Source: JAGVSZ01 sp963747775
GTDB lineage: Bacteria > Pseudomonadota > Gammaproteobacteria > Burkholderiales > SG8-39
Reading direction: 5' to 3'
Assembly (NCBI GenBank): GCA_963747775.1
Contig: CAVVGT010000003.1
Location: 310,001 to 374,000, forward strand
Length of the DNA: 64,000 nt
Part shown: piece after piece, positions 1-8,770 of the stretch
How the letters are laid out: every line of letters starts with the position of its first letter
How positions within the stretch are numbered: position 1 is the stretch's first letter
Notes under the pieces: model-generated
Told to the model about the DNA's origin: nothing
What the model saw: the letters and a program-made list of their open reading frames with translations, nothing else
Database searches by the model: none
Translations under genes and position numbers: made by a program

Positions 1-675
1 CGGGCGCTTGTAGCGGTCGACGCCGAAAGTCGCCAGCGCGTGGCAGGCGTCCAGGGTCCGCTCCACTTCCTCCTCGCCGTAGCGCCGCTCGCACTCGATG
101 ATGTACTGCTTCGAGAACAGCAGGTAGTCGACGATCGCGTCCGACTGCGTCCAGGTGCGGAAGAGGTAGTTGCCCTTGAAGAAGGAGTTGTGCCCGTAGC
201 AGGCGTGCGCGATGACCAGTGCCTGCATCGGCATCGTGTTCTCCTCTAGGAGATACGCGATGCACGGGTTGGAGTTGATGACGATCTCGTAGGCGAGCCC
301 CATCGCGCCGCGCTTGTAGACCTGCTGCGTGGCCAGGAACCGCTTTCCGAACGACCAGTGGTAATACCCGATCGGCATGCCGTTGGACGCGTACGCGTCC
401 ATCATCTGCTCGGCGCTGATGATCTCGACCTGGTTCGGGTAGGTGTCCAGACCGTACTGCTCGGCCACGCGCGCGATTTCGCGGTCGTAGCGTGTGATCA
501 GATCGAAGCTCCACTCCGAGCCGGTGGAGAGCGGCTCGGCGGCACGGCGCCGCGACGGGTCGCGCGGCGGCAGCGCCACCGGGCCGTCGCCCTCACCGCC
601 GCGATTCTTGAGGAACTCGGGGAGCGGGAGCGGCATCTGGCTTTTCTTGCCGGGCGGTCGCATCGACTTCGTCAC
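1..675 (-). CDS. SpoVR family protein, C-terminus cut by window edge
   Basis: The reverse strand reads as the N-terminal part of a SpoVR/YcgB protein. Recognisable stretches are WSFDLITRYDREIARVAEQ, the YHWSFGKRF segment and the HACYGHNSFFKGNY segment. The chosen GTG start at 675 overlaps the stop of the upstream gene by four bases (GTGA), which signals translational coupling; an in-frame ATG at 663 is an alternative. SpoVR proteins are cytosolic and of unknown biochemical function. In proteobacteria they are co-inherited with PrkA and YeaH, as here. The frame is still open at base 1, so the gene continues outside the window. Confidence 0.93.
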   Translation of the reverse strand, partial: MTKSMRPPGKKSQMPLPLPEFLKNRGGEGDGPVALPPRDPSRRRAAEPLSTGSEWSFDLITRYDREIARVAEQYGLDTYPNQVEIISAEQMMDAYASNGMPIGYYHWSFGKRFLATQQVYKRGAMGLAYEIVINSNPCIAYLLEENTMPMQALVIAHACYGHNSFFKGNYLFRTWTQSDAIVDYLLFSKQYIIECERRYGEEEVERTLDACHALATFGVDRYKRP

Positions 676-1976
676 GCCGCCGCTTTCTCCTTCTTTGCGA
701 ACAGCTCGCGCAGCACCGGGTAGATGTCGGTGCGCTCGCGGATTCGACCGAGGGCCATGTTCGGCTTCGCGGCGCGCGCCTGCTCGTAGTGCACCCAGAG
801 GTTCTGCGGCTCGCCGGTGGTGATCTCGACGTAGGTGAAGTACTGCACCATCGGCAGCAATGCGTTCACGAGCAAGTCCAGGCAACGGGGCGAGTCGCCC
901 TCCCAGTTGTCGCCGTCGGAGGCCTGGGCGACGTAGATGTTCCATTGGTCGAGCGGGAAGCGCTCCTTGATCTCGTCGATCGCCAGCGTGAGCGCGCTCG
1001 ACACGACGGTGCCGCCGGTCTCGGTGGAGTGGAAGAACTCCTCCTCGTCGACCACCTTCGCGGTGGTGTGGTGGCGGATGAAGACGATCTCGATGCGCTC
1101 GTAGTGCCGCTTCAGGAACAGATGCAGGAGGATGAAGAAGCGCTTCGCGAGGTCCTTGCGCGACTCGTCCATGGAGCCGGACACGTCCATGATGCAGAAC
1201 ATCACCGCCTGGGCGATCGGCATCGGCTGGGTGACGCGGTTGCGGAAGCGCAGATCGAAGGTGTCGATGAACGGGATCTTCGCGACGCGCACACGCAGCT
1301 CGGCCTGCTCCGCGAGAAGCGCCGCGATGCGCAGATCCTCCGGATCGGCGTGGTCCCCGTCGCTGGCCGTGAACCCGCTGGCCGTGAACCCCAGCGCCTC
1401 CAGCTCTTCCTCGATTTCGCGCAGGCGAGCCGTGTGCGAGCCGCCGAACGCGATGCGGCGGGCGAGCGACTCCCGCATCGTCCGGACCACCGCGAGGTTG
1501 GTCGGCGTGCCGTCGGTCCGGTAGCCCGCGCGCACGCGCTTGTGATGCGGGATCGCCGTGAGCTGCGTCTTGATCAGCTCGGGCAGCGCCATGTCCTCGA
1601 AGAAGAAGTCCAGGAACTCCTCGCGCGACAGACGGAACCGGAAGGCATCCTCGCCTTCGCCGTCGTCGCTCGCGCCGCTGCCCTGGCCCCGGCCGCCTGA
1701 CGGCGGGCGCTGGATCTCGTCTCCGGTGACGTACTCCTGGTTGCCCGGGAGCACCACCTCGCGCCGGCCGCCCGCACCGTGCTGGAACACCGGCTCGTTC
1801 AGGTCCCGCGCCGGGATCGACACGCTCGCATCGCGGTCGGCCTCGGCGATCTTGCGGCCCGAGATGGCGCGGGCGACCGCCTCGCGCACCTGGGCCCGAT
1901 AGCGCTTCAGGAAGCGCTGCGCGTTGACCGCGCTCTTGTGGCGCGGATTCTCGCGCCGGTCGATGACGTCCGTCAT
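672..1976 (-). CDS. yeaH: YeaH/YhbH family protein (DUF444, VWA-like)
   Basis: This 434-residue protein belongs to the DUF444 family that accompanies the PrkA kinase. The C-terminal half carries a von Willebrand A-like fold with a metal-site motif (DVSGSM), a TGGT segment and ASDGDN. I start it at MTDVIDRR (1976), the family's usual N-terminus, rather than eight codons earlier. A Gly-rich linker near residues 90-105 separates a basic N-terminal region from the rest. One oddity is the pentapeptide GFTAS, present twice in tandem and encoded by a 15-base direct duplication near 1370-1400; this looks like recent slippage. The downstream spoVR start overlaps the stop. The function, probably in stress or stationary phase with PrkA, is known only by association. 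Confidence 0.93.
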   Translation of the reverse strand: MTDVIDRRENPRHKSAVNAQRFLKRYRAQVREAVARAISGRKIAEADRDASVSIPARDLNEPVFQHGAGGRREVVLPGNQEYVTGDEIQRPPSGGRGQGSGASDDGEGEDAFRFRLSREEFLDFFFEDMALPELIKTQLTAIPHHKRVRAGYRTDGTPTNLAVVRTMRESLARRIAFGGSHTARLREIEEELEALGFTASGFTASDGDHADPEDLRIAALLAEQAELRVRVAKIPFIDTFDLRFRNRVTQPMPIAQAVMFCIMDVSGSMDESRKDLAKRFFILLHLFLKRHYERIEIVFIRHHTTAKVVDEEEFFHSTETGGTVVSSALTLAIDEIKERFPLDQWNIYVAQASDGDNWEGDSPRCLDLLVNALLPMVQYFTYVEITTGEPQNLWVHYEQARAAKPNMALGRIRERTDIYPVLRELFAKKEKAAA

Positions 1977-2083
1977 ACGACCGCGCGGCTTGCGAAGCAC
2001 CCGATCGCCGCGCTGCTTAACGGCTCGTGCCTCACGCTGCGTGCCCTCGCGGCTCGCATGGCCGACTGCTGCTCATGCCGCGG

Positions 2084-4102
2084 TCAAGAGGACTTGCGCA
2101 CTCGCAGGTACCACTCGATGAGCAGGCGCACCTGCTTCGGCGTGTAGCCCTTCGCCACCATGCGGTCGACGAAGTTCTGGTGCTTCTTCTGTTCCTCGGC
2201 GGAGGCCTTCGCGTTGAACGAGATCACCGGCAGCAGGTCCTCGGTGGTCGAGAACATCTTCTTCTCGATCACGGTGCGCAGCTTCTCGTAGCTAGTCCAG
2301 GACGGGTTCTTGCCCTGGTTCGCGGCGCGCGCGCGCAGCACGAAGTTCACGATCTCGTGGCGGAAGTCCTTCGGGTTGCCGATGCCGGCGGGCTTCTCGA
2401 TCTTCTCCAGCTCGTCGTTCAGCGCTCCGCGGTCGAGGATTTCCCCGGTGTTTGGATCGCGGTACTCCTGGTCCTGGATCCACAGGTCGGCGAAGGTGAC
2501 GTAGCGGTCGAAGATGTTCTGGCCGTACTCCGAGTACGCGTCGAGGTACGCGGTCTGGATCTCCTTGCCGATGAACTCGACATAAGGGGTCGCAAGGTAT
2601 TCCTTGACGAAGGAGAGGTACCGCTTCTCGCCCTCCGGGGGGAACTGCTCGCGCTCGATCTGCTGCTCGAGGACGTAGAGCAAATGGACCGGGTTGGCCG
2701 CCACCTCCGTATGGTCGAAATTGAAGACCTTCGACAGCACCTTGTACGCGAAGCGCGTCGACAGTCCGGTCATGCCCTCGTCGACCCCGGCGAAGTCGCG
2801 GTACTCCTGCATCGACTTCGCCTTCGGGTCGATGTCCTTCAGGTTCTCGCCGTCGTAGATGCGCATCTTCGAAAACAGGCTGGAGTTCTCCGGCTCCTTG
2901 ATGCGCGTGAGGACGGCGAACTGCGCCATCATCTTCAGGGTTCCCGGCGCGCATGGCGCGTACGCAAGCGAGGAGTTCTTGAGCAGCTTCTCGTAGATGT
3001 GGACCTCGTCGGTGACGCGCAGGCAGTACGGCACCTTGACGATATAGATGCGGTCGAGAAACGCCTCGTTGTTCTTGTTGTTCCGGAACGACTGCCATTC
3101 GCTCTCGTTGGAGTGCGCGAGGATCACGCCGTCGAACGGGATCGCGCCGAAGCCCTCGGTGCCCTTGTAGTTGCCCTCCTGGGTCGCAGTGAGCAGCGGA
3201 TGGAGCACCTTGATCGGCGCCTTGAACATCTCGACGAACTCGAGCAAGCCCTGGTTGGCGCGGCACAGGCCGCCGGAATAGCTGTAGGCGTCGGGGTCGT
3301 CCTGCGCGTACTGCTCGAGCTTGCGGATGTCGAGCTTGCCGGTGAGCGAGCTGATGTCCTGGTTGTTCTCGTCGCCCGGCTCGGTCTTGCAGATCGCGAT
3401 CTGCTGGAGCGTCGAGGGCCGCAGCTTGACGACGCGGAACTTGCCGAGGTCGCCGCCGAACTCCTTCAGGCGCTTGACCGCCCACGGCGACGGGATCGGG
3501 TTCAGGTAGCGCCGCGGGATGCCGTACTCGTCCTCGAGCGTCGCCCCGTCGTCCTCGGGGGTGAAGAGCCCGAGCGGCGACTCGTTCACCGGCGAGCCCT
3601 TGAGCGTGTAGAAGGGCATCTCCTCCATCAGCTGCTTGAGCTTTTCGGCGAGTGAGCTCTTGCCGCCGCCCGGAGGGCCGAGCAGGTAGAGGATCTGCTT
3701 GCGCTCCTCGAGCGCCTGTCCCGCGTGCTTGAAGTAGGCGACGATCTGCTCGATCGTCTCCTCCATCCCGTAGAACTCGCGGAACGCGGGGTAGACCCGG
3801 ATGACCTTGTTGGAGAAGATGCGCGACAGGCGCGGATCGTTGCGCGTGTCGACGTTCTCGGGCTCGCCGATCGCCATGAGCATGCGCTCGGCGGCGGTGG
3901 CATAGGCGGCGGGGTGCGACTTGCAGAGCTCGAGGTACTCGCCGAGCGAGTACTCTTCCTCGAGGCGGCTCTCGTAGCGCGCCTGGAAGCGGGAGAGAAC
4001 CCCGCCGCGGCTGTCGTGACTGCGTTCGGTGCCGGCGCGTTGGGCGACTGCGCCGCCCGCCTCGCCGAACGCCGAGAAGACTTGCGTCGGGTTTCCTTCC
4101 AT
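2084..4102 (-). CDS. prkA: PrkA-family serine protein kinase
   Basis: This is a 672-residue PrkA (YeaG) protein kinase. It has an AAA-like N-terminal domain with a Walker A motif GPPGGGKSS at about residues 142-150, and the C-terminal PrkA kinase domain. The family signature is clear (EYLELCKSHPAAY, ERMLMAIGEPE, DPRLSRIFSNK). I choose ATG 4102 because GGAGG lies five bases upstream; the ATG at 4159 has no Shine-Dalgarno sequence and would add 19 residues not typical of the family. It heads the prkA-yeaH-spoVR set. About 107 bp separate it from yeaH, so a second promoter or processing site is possible there. In E. coli the equivalent genes respond to starvation; I found no convincing sigma-54 site upstream here. 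Confidence 0.95.
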   Translation of the reverse strand: MEGNPTQVFSAFGEAGGAVAQRAGTERSHDSRGGVLSRFQARYESRLEEEYSLGEYLELCKSHPAAYATAAERMLMAIGEPENVDTRNDPRLSRIFSNKVIRVYPAFREFYGMEETIEQIVAYFKHAGQALEERKQILYLLGPPGGGKSSLAEKLKQLMEEMPFYTLKGSPVNESPLGLFTPEDDGATLEDEYGIPRRYLNPIPSPWAVKRLKEFGGDLGKFRVVKLRPSTLQQIAICKTEPGDENNQDISSLTGKLDIRKLEQYAQDDPDAYSYSGGLCRANQGLLEFVEMFKAPIKVLHPLLTATQEGNYKGTEGFGAIPFDGVILAHSNESEWQSFRNNKNNEAFLDRIYIVKVPYCLRVTDEVHIYEKLLKNSSLAYAPCAPGTLKMMAQFAVLTRIKEPENSSLFSKMRIYDGENLKDIDPKAKSMQEYRDFAGVDEGMTGLSTRFAYKVLSKVFNFDHTEVAANPVHLLYVLEQQIEREQFPPEGEKRYLSFVKEYLATPYVEFIGKEIQTAYLDAYSEYGQNIFDRYVTFADLWIQDQEYRDPNTGEILDRGALNDELEKIEKPAGIGNPKDFRHEIVNFVLRARAANQGKNPSWTSYEKLRTVIEKKMFSTTEDLLPVISFNAKASAEEQKKHQNFVDRMVAKGYTPKQVRLLIEWYLRVRKSS

Positions 4103-4315
4103 GCGAGCCTCCGCTGCGAGGAAAGTGCGTTGAGTATCTGCTTCGCGCTCTCTGCTCATGTAGGAACTTGTAGCGATTTTCGGGCCTAACCCGCCCTTAG
4201 GACAAGGGGTGCGTGGCAAAGTTGCGACGCCATTCGGTTCTCCTCGAGTCTTCGCTACAACGCATTCTGCACCTGAAGCGATGACCGCGCAGGTCCGGGT
4301 CCCGATCATTCGGTC

Positions 4316-5059
4316 ATGAGCGGCGATTTCGACCCGCGCCTGCTGCGCGCGGTGCGGGCCACCCGTCGCGTCGGGGTCCTCACCGGCGCCGGAATCTCCG
4401 CCGAGAGCGGCATACCCACGTTCCGTGACGCACAATCCGGCCTGTGGTCGCGCTTTCGCCCCGAGGAGCTGGCGACGGCGGACGCCTTCCGGCGCGACCC
4501 GCAGCTGGTCTGGGATTGGTACGCGTGGCGGCGCGGGCTGGTCGCAGGCGCGGCCCCGAACACCGCGCATATTGCGCTCGCGCGCCTGCAAACGCTCGTG
4601 CCCGTATTAACGCTCGTCACCCAGAACGTCGACGGCCTTCATCAGCGGGCCGGGTCGGTCGACGTGGTCGAGCTCCACGGCAACATCCATCGTAGCAAGT
4701 GCTTTGTCGAGGGCAGCGTCGTCGACGCGTGGCCCGAGACGGTCGAGCGTCCTCCACGCTGTCCGATGTGCGGGGCGCACTTGCGGCCCGACGTGGTGTG
4801 GTTCGGCGAGAGGCTCCCGCCGGACGCGATCGCCCGCGCGGAAACGGCGGCTCGCGAATGCGACCTGTACTTTTCGATCGGTACTTCGGCGGCGGTGTTT
4901 CCCGCGGCGCAACTGCCGATGACCGCGCTGCAGGGTGGGGCCACGGTGATCGAGGTCAACAAGGACCCGACGCCGCTCACCCGCGCCGCGACGTTCAGCC
5001 TGCTCGGCGCGGCAGGCACGATCCTGCCGGCGCTGCTCGACGCTGCATGGAGCGCGTGA
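4316..5059 (+). CDS. cobB: NAD-dependent protein deacylase (class III sirtuin, CobB-like)
   Basis: This 247-residue Sir2-family enzyme removes acyl groups from lysines using NAD. Motifs seen are GAGISAESGIPTFR (residues 24-37), TQNVDGLHQRAG (102-113) with catalytic His in LHGN (about 121), and GTS/VNKD segments for the cofactor. Tyr69 and Arg72 (Y-A-W-R) form the Y-x-x-R pair that marks class III sirtuins able to remove succinyl/malonyl groups. The zinc module is reduced: one Cys near 129 and a CPMC pair. E. coli CobB also has an incomplete first pair, so this is not clearly a defect. It lies 48 bp upstream of an AMP-forming acyl-CoA ligase on the same strand, a classic sirtuin target class, so the two may be one functional unit. 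Confidence 0.93.
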   Translation: MSGDFDPRLLRAVRATRRVGVLTGAGISAESGIPTFRDAQSGLWSRFRPEELATADAFRRDPQLVWDWYAWRRGLVAGAAPNTAHIALARLQTLVPVLTLVTQNVDGLHQRAGSVDVVELHGNIHRSKCFVEGSVVDAWPETVERPPRCPMCGAHLRPDVVWFGERLPPDAIARAETAARECDLYFSIGTSAAVFPAAQLPMTALQGGATVIEVNKDPTPLTRAATFSLLGAAGTILPALLDAAWSA

Positions 5060-5107
5060 CGCTGGCACTCGCCAGGGTCAAGTGCTAATTTCGCTCGGGG
5101 AGGGGGC

Positions 5108-6775
5108 ATGCGCGATCGTTACGACGAACTCTACCGCGCCTTCCGGTGGCAGGTGCCGGAGCGCTTCAACATCGCGGAGGCGTGCTGCCGCCGGCACGCG
5201 CGCGATCGCCACCGCTTCTGCCTCTACTGGGAAGACGAGTCGGGTGCGACCTCGGCGTGGACCTACTGGGACATCCAGCAGCAGGCGAACCGGATCTCAA
5301 ATGCCCTCGCAGGGCTCGGGGTAATGCGTGGCGACCGCGTCGCGATCATCCTTCCCCAGCGCCCGGAGACCGTGATCGTGCACGTCGCGTGCTACCAGAT
5401 GGGCGCCGTAGCGATGCCGCTGTCGATCCTGTTCGGGCCGGAAGCGCTCGAATACCGGCTCCGGAACAGCGAGACCAGCGTCGCGTTTCTGGATTCGGCC
5501 GCGCTCCCCAACCTCCAGCCCATCCGCGACCGGTTGCCCGACCTGAAGCACGTGGTCGGCGTCGCGGGCGCGCTCGAAGCGGGGGTGACGCCGTGGGAAC
5601 GGTTGCTCGAAAAAGCCTCCTGGCGGTTCGCGCCGGCGGACACGGCTGCGGATGACCCGGCCCTGCTGATCTACACGAGCGGCACCACCGGCCCGCCGAA
5701 GGGGGCGCTCAAACCTCAGCGCGTGCTCATCGGCAACCTGCCGGGGTTCCGGTACTCGCACGACGAGTTTCCGCAGACCGGGGACATGTTCTGGTCGCCG
5801 GCGGACTGGGCCTGGACGGGCGGCCTGATGGACGCGCTGCTGCCCACCCTGTACTACGGGTATCCGATCCTCGGCTACCGCGGCCGCTTCGATCCCGAGC
5901 GGGCGTTCCGGCTCCTCGAGAAGTACCAGGTCCGCAACAGCTTCCTGTTTCCCACCGCGCTCAAGATGATGATGAAGGCGGTGTCGTCGCCGCGCGCGCG
6001 ATACGACCTCGCGCTGCGCTCGATAATGAGCGCGGGCGAGGCGGTGGGCGAGACCGTGTTCGGCTGGAGCCGCGAGCATCTCGGGGTGACGATCAACGAG
6101 ATGTTCGGCCAGACCGAGATCAACTACCTCGTGGGGAACTCGCACACGCTCTGGCCGGCCAAACCCGGCTCGATCGGGCGGCCCTACCCCGGACATCGCA
6201 TCGCCGTCATCGACGATGCGGGCGCCGACGTGCCGCCGGGCGAGATCGGCGAGATCGCGGTCAATCGCAGCGACATCCACGGCGACGGCGACGCGGTCTT
6301 CTTCCTCGGCTACTGGAAGAACGAGAAGGCGACGCGGGAGAAGTTCAGCGGCGACTGGTGCCGTACCGGCGACCTCGCCAAGCGCGACGCGGACGGGTAC
6401 TTCTGGTACCAGGGCCGGGCCGACGACATGTTCAAGGCGGCCGGGTATCGCATCGGTCCGTCGGAGATCGAGAACTGCCTGGTGAAGCATCCCGCCGTCG
6501 CCAACGCGGCGGTGGTGCCCAGTCCCGATCCCGAGCGCGGCAACGTCGTGAAGGCGTTCATCGTCCTCACGCCGGGCCACCAGGCCTCTCCGGCGCTTGA
6601 GGCCGAGATCCGCAACCACGTGCGCGGACGCCTCGCGCCCTACGAATACCCGAAGGAGATCGAGTTCATCGACGCGCTGCCGATGACCACCACCGGGAAG
6701 GTGCAACGGCGGGTGTTGCGGTTACGGGAGGAAGAGAGAAAGCGGGAAGCGGGACGGGGGCAGGGGGACGGGTAG
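5108..6775 (+). CDS. AMP-forming acyl-CoA synthetase
   Basis: This 555-residue protein of the ANL superfamily activates a carboxylic acid to its CoA thioester through an acyl-adenylate. It has the P-loop motif YTSGTTGPPKG (about 189-199), the FGQTE motif, the hinge/TGD segment (CRTGDLAKRD) and the C-terminal catalytic lysine in TTTGKVQRR (about Lys531). Overall it resembles medium-chain or acetyl-type ligases of 540-560 residues rather than classical 650-residue Acs; the substrate is not deducible. GGGGAGGGGGC precedes the ATG. The C-terminus ends in a charged low-complexity tail. Linkage to the upstream sirtuin suggests control by acylation of Lys531, known for Acs/CobB but inferred here. 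Confidence 0.92.
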   Translation: MRDRYDELYRAFRWQVPERFNIAEACCRRHARDRHRFCLYWEDESGATSAWTYWDIQQQANRISNALAGLGVMRGDRVAIILPQRPETVIVHVACYQMGAVAMPLSILFGPEALEYRLRNSETSVAFLDSAALPNLQPIRDRLPDLKHVVGVAGALEAGVTPWERLLEKASWRFAPADTAADDPALLIYTSGTTGPPKGALKPQRVLIGNLPGFRYSHDEFPQTGDMFWSPADWAWTGGLMDALLPTLYYGYPILGYRGRFDPERAFRLLEKYQVRNSFLFPTALKMMMKAVSSPRARYDLALRSIMSAGEAVGETVFGWSREHLGVTINEMFGQTEINYLVGNSHTLWPAKPGSIGRPYPGHRIAVIDDAGADVPPGEIGEIAVNRSDIHGDGDAVFFLGYWKNEKATREKFSGDWCRTGDLAKRDADGYFWYQGRADDMFKAAGYRIGPSEIENCLVKHPAVANAAVVPSPDPERGNVVKAFIVLTPGHQASPALEAEIRNHVRGRLAPYEYPKEIEFIDALPMTTTGKVQRRVLRLREEERKREAGRGQGDG

Positions 6776-6796
6776 GCGCCGCGCGGCACCCCGCAC

Positions 6797-7234
6797 TCAC
6801 GTGCGGCTCGCGACGAGGATCTTCCCCTCGGCCTCGACCACCACCTCGCCGTGCTGGTTGCGGCAGGCGCCGGTGAGCACGCAGATGCCGCCGTGGTGCT
6901 TCGGCTTGTTGAGCTTCTCGACGATCGTCCAGGTGGTCGTGAGCGTGTCGCCCGGGCGCACCGGGGCCTTGAAGCGGCAGGTGTGCTCCATGTAGGCGAT
7001 CGCCGTGCTGTGGAAGTACATGCCGACCGGCGCCGAAACGAGCGCGCTCGTGAACGGGCCGTGCAGGATGCGTCCCCCGAACCGCGATCGCTTCGAGTGC
7101 TCCTCGTCGACGTGCAGCGGATTGAAATCCCCGAACAGGCCCGAGGCCATCACCAGGTGCGTCTCGGTCACGGTGAGCGACGAGCTGAACGTCTCGCCGA
7201 CCTTGGTCTCGTCGTAGTGCTTGCCGGGGAACAT
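6797..7234 (-). CDS. MaoC-like hydratase (hotdog fold)
   Basis: This 145-residue single-hotdog protein of the MaoC/R-specific enoyl-CoA hydratase family is likely to hydrate 2-enoyl-CoA in fatty or aromatic acid breakdown. The hydratase-2 region is visible: GDFNPLHVDEEHSKRSRFGGRILHG carries the Asp/His catalytic pair. The start at 7234 is set by GGAGGG six bases upstream; the longer frame to 7291 has no signal. It is convergent with the acyl-CoA ligase, with only about 20 bp between the stops, so the two are not one operon but may share a pathway. Confidence 0.9.
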   Translation of the reverse strand: MFPGKHYDETKVGETFSSSLTVTETHLVMASGLFGDFNPLHVDEEHSKRSRFGGRILHGPFTSALVSAPVGMYFHSTAIAYMEHTCRFKAPVRPGDTLTTTWTIVEKLNKPKHHGGICVLTGACRNQHGEVVVEAEGKILVASRT

Positions 7235-7348
7235 CGGACGCCCTCCGTTGCGCAGGCGGCGATTGTTGCAGAGGGCGGTCGCCGTGCGCAAGGCGCCGGG
7301 GGGCGCAGTAGACTCGCGCTCCTACGCGCACCGATCCGGGTGACTTCG

Positions 7349-7990
7349 ATGAGGCTCTACACCTACTTCCGCTCGTCGGCTTCGTATCGCGTCCGCATCG
7401 CGCTTGCCTACAAGGGCATTGCGCACGAGGCGGCCTACGTGAGCCTCGTGAAGGCCGAACACCGGGCCGACGCGTTCCGCGGCGTCAACGTGCAGGGCCT
7501 CGTGCCGGCACTCGAGGACGGTGGCCACGTCCTCATCCAGTCGCTCGCGATCATCGAGTATCTGGACGAGCGCCATCCGGTGCCCGCGCTGATGCCGAAG
7601 GACCCGGTCGAGCGCGCCTACGTCCGCGCGGTCGCGCAGATCATCGCCTGCGAGATGCATCCGCTGAACAACCTGCGGACGCTCAAGCACCTCCGCAAGG
7701 CCTTCAAGCTCGACGAGGAGGGGGTCAATGACTGGTATCGCCATTGGATCGCGGACGGCTTCGCGATGCTGGAGGCCTACCTGAATCGCGAGCGGCGCCA
7801 CGGCGAGTACTGCCACGGCGACGCGGTCTCGCTGGCCGACTGCTGCCTCGTCCCGCAGGTGTTCAATGCGCAGCGCTACAACTGCGACCTTGCGTCGTAT
7901 CCGACGATCATGCGGATCTTCGACGCGTGCATGCGGCTCGACGCGTTCGCTGCGACGCAGCCGATGCAGCAGGCAGATGCGGTCGCATAG
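7349..7990 (+). CDS. maiA: Maleylacetoacetate isomerase / zeta-class glutathione transferase
   Basis: This 213-residue GST has an N-terminal thioredoxin-like domain with the zeta-class motif SSASYRVRIAL (about 9-19), whose Ser is the glutathione-activating residue. It also has NVQGLVPALED and the IIEYLDE glutathione-contact segment, then a helical C-terminal domain. Zeta GSTs isomerise maleylacetoacetate or maleylpyruvate in tyrosine or gentisate breakdown. No fumarylacetoacetase or dioxygenase lies next to it, so the pathway is uncertain. The divergent MaoC gene starts 114 bp away. It is the last clearly ancestral gene before the accessory region. Confidence 0.93.
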   Translation: MRLYTYFRSSASYRVRIALAYKGIAHEAAYVSLVKAEHRADAFRGVNVQGLVPALEDGGHVLIQSLAIIEYLDERHPVPALMPKDPVERAYVRAVAQIIACEMHPLNNLRTLKHLRKAFKLDEEGVNDWYRHWIADGFAMLEAYLNRERRHGEYCHGDAVSLADCCLVPQVFNAQRYNCDLASYPTIMRIFDACMRLDAFAATQPMQQADAVA

Positions 7991-8153
7991 GAGTGTCAAC
8001 GCCGCCTTCGGGGCGCGTTCGCGAATCTAGCTACCAAGGGAGGCCCGCCGGCTCTGCCGGGGAGGCAGTAGAGGTTTGACATTTGAAGGAGTCCGTCCAG
8101 CCACGGAGACTTCCAATCGTGAGCCGCCAAGCACACGAAAGGGAGTTCCGCGG

Positions 8154-8585
8154 ATGGACGAGTACGAAAGCCTAAGTCACACGAAGTGGGAGTGCAAATA
8201 CCACGTGATCTTCATCCCGAAGTACCGCAGGAAGGCGCTGTACGGGCAGTTGCGGTCGCATCTGGGAGAGGTCTTCAGAGGGCTGGCCGGATACAAGGAG
8301 AGCCGCATCGAGGAGGGGCATCTGATGTCCGATCACGTGCACATGATGATTGCGATCCCGCCGAAGTACGCAGTCTCGCAGGTGATCGGGTACATCAAGG
8401 GGAAGAGCGCGATTCATCTGGCGCGGGTGTACGGGGAGAGGAAGCGCAACTTCGTGGGTCAGAATTTCTGGGCTCGAGGGTATTTCGTCTCGACGGTAGG
8501 CCGAGACGAGGCGCTCATCCGGGAGTACATCAGGAACCAGGAAGAAGAGGACAAGCGCCTGGATCAAATGAAGCTTTGGCAGTAG
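8154..8585 (+). CDS. tnpA: IS200-type transposase TnpA (Y1 HUH)
   Basis: This 143-residue REP/IS200-type single-strand transposase has the HUH motif SDHVHMM in the middle. The probable catalytic tyrosine is in the helix REYIRNQ near the C-terminus. The length is normal for the family, so the gene looks intact. The ATG at 8154 was chosen to give the canonical N-terminus (S/H-x-T-K-W-E-C-K-Y-H); the frame is open further upstream. The protein would peel out and paste the element as single-stranded DNA by recognising the subterminal hairpins. Confidence 0.95.
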   Translation: MDEYESLSHTKWECKYHVIFIPKYRRKALYGQLRSHLGEVFRGLAGYKESRIEEGHLMSDHVHMMIAIPPKYAVSQVIGYIKGKSAIHLARVYGERKRNFVGQNFWARGYFVSTVGRDEALIREYIRNQEEEDKRLDQMKLWQ

Positions 8586-8587
8586 GG

Positions 8588-8697
8588 GAGCCACCTTCAG
8601 GTGGCTCAAAGAGGGCGGGCCGCGTTAGCGGCCCAGTTCAAGCCGCTTTGAGCGGCTCACACATTAAGGCCCCCGGCTTTGCCGGGGGATATTTACA
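8588..8697 (+). repeat. Array of four hairpins at the IS right end
   Basis: Four different near-perfect palindromes follow each other within about 110 bp: gagccaccttcaggtggctc, gggccgcgttagcggccc, agccgctttgagcggct and cccccggctttgccggggg. Their loops are similar (ttca, gtta, tttg, cttt). The array is repeated in the truncated copy at 10668-10776 with a few single-base changes. One or more should be the TnpA recognition hairpin; the others may be terminators or regulatory structures. Confidence 0.8.
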
Positions 8698-8770
8698 ATG
8701 TGTAAGTGAGGGCCTTGGCATCCGCCGAAGTACTCTGAGGGATTCCGGCTTGCCTTAACACGGAAGGCTA

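Larger units (their letters stand above)
8030..8697 (+). mobile_element. IS200-type insertion sequence, complete copy
   Basis: A single TnpA-like gene is flanked by subterminal hairpins and lacks terminal inverted repeats, the layout of IS200/IS605 elements. A left-end hairpin (cccgccggctctgccgggg) lies near 8042-8062. The right end carries four hairpins (see separate entry) and finishes about 8697, where similarity to the second copy stops after atatttac. The left boundary is estimated from the hairpin, since the second copy lacks that end. Both copies end with the same TTTAC, which may be the element end or part of the target. Confidence 0.85.

Noticed and set aside
2027..3655. 542-residue plus-strand open frame
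   Set aside because: It is antisense to prkA and its Leu/Val/Arg/Asp-rich composition is what GC-rich codon bias gives on the opposite strand; prkA is certain.
4160..4315. Sigma-54 promoter for prkA
   Set aside because: GG and GC doublets occur but not at the needed spacing of ten bases on the minus strand.
8186..8758. 190-residue plus-strand frame overlapping the transposase
   Set aside because: This is the transposase sequence read in another frame; its end only translates the hairpin array.
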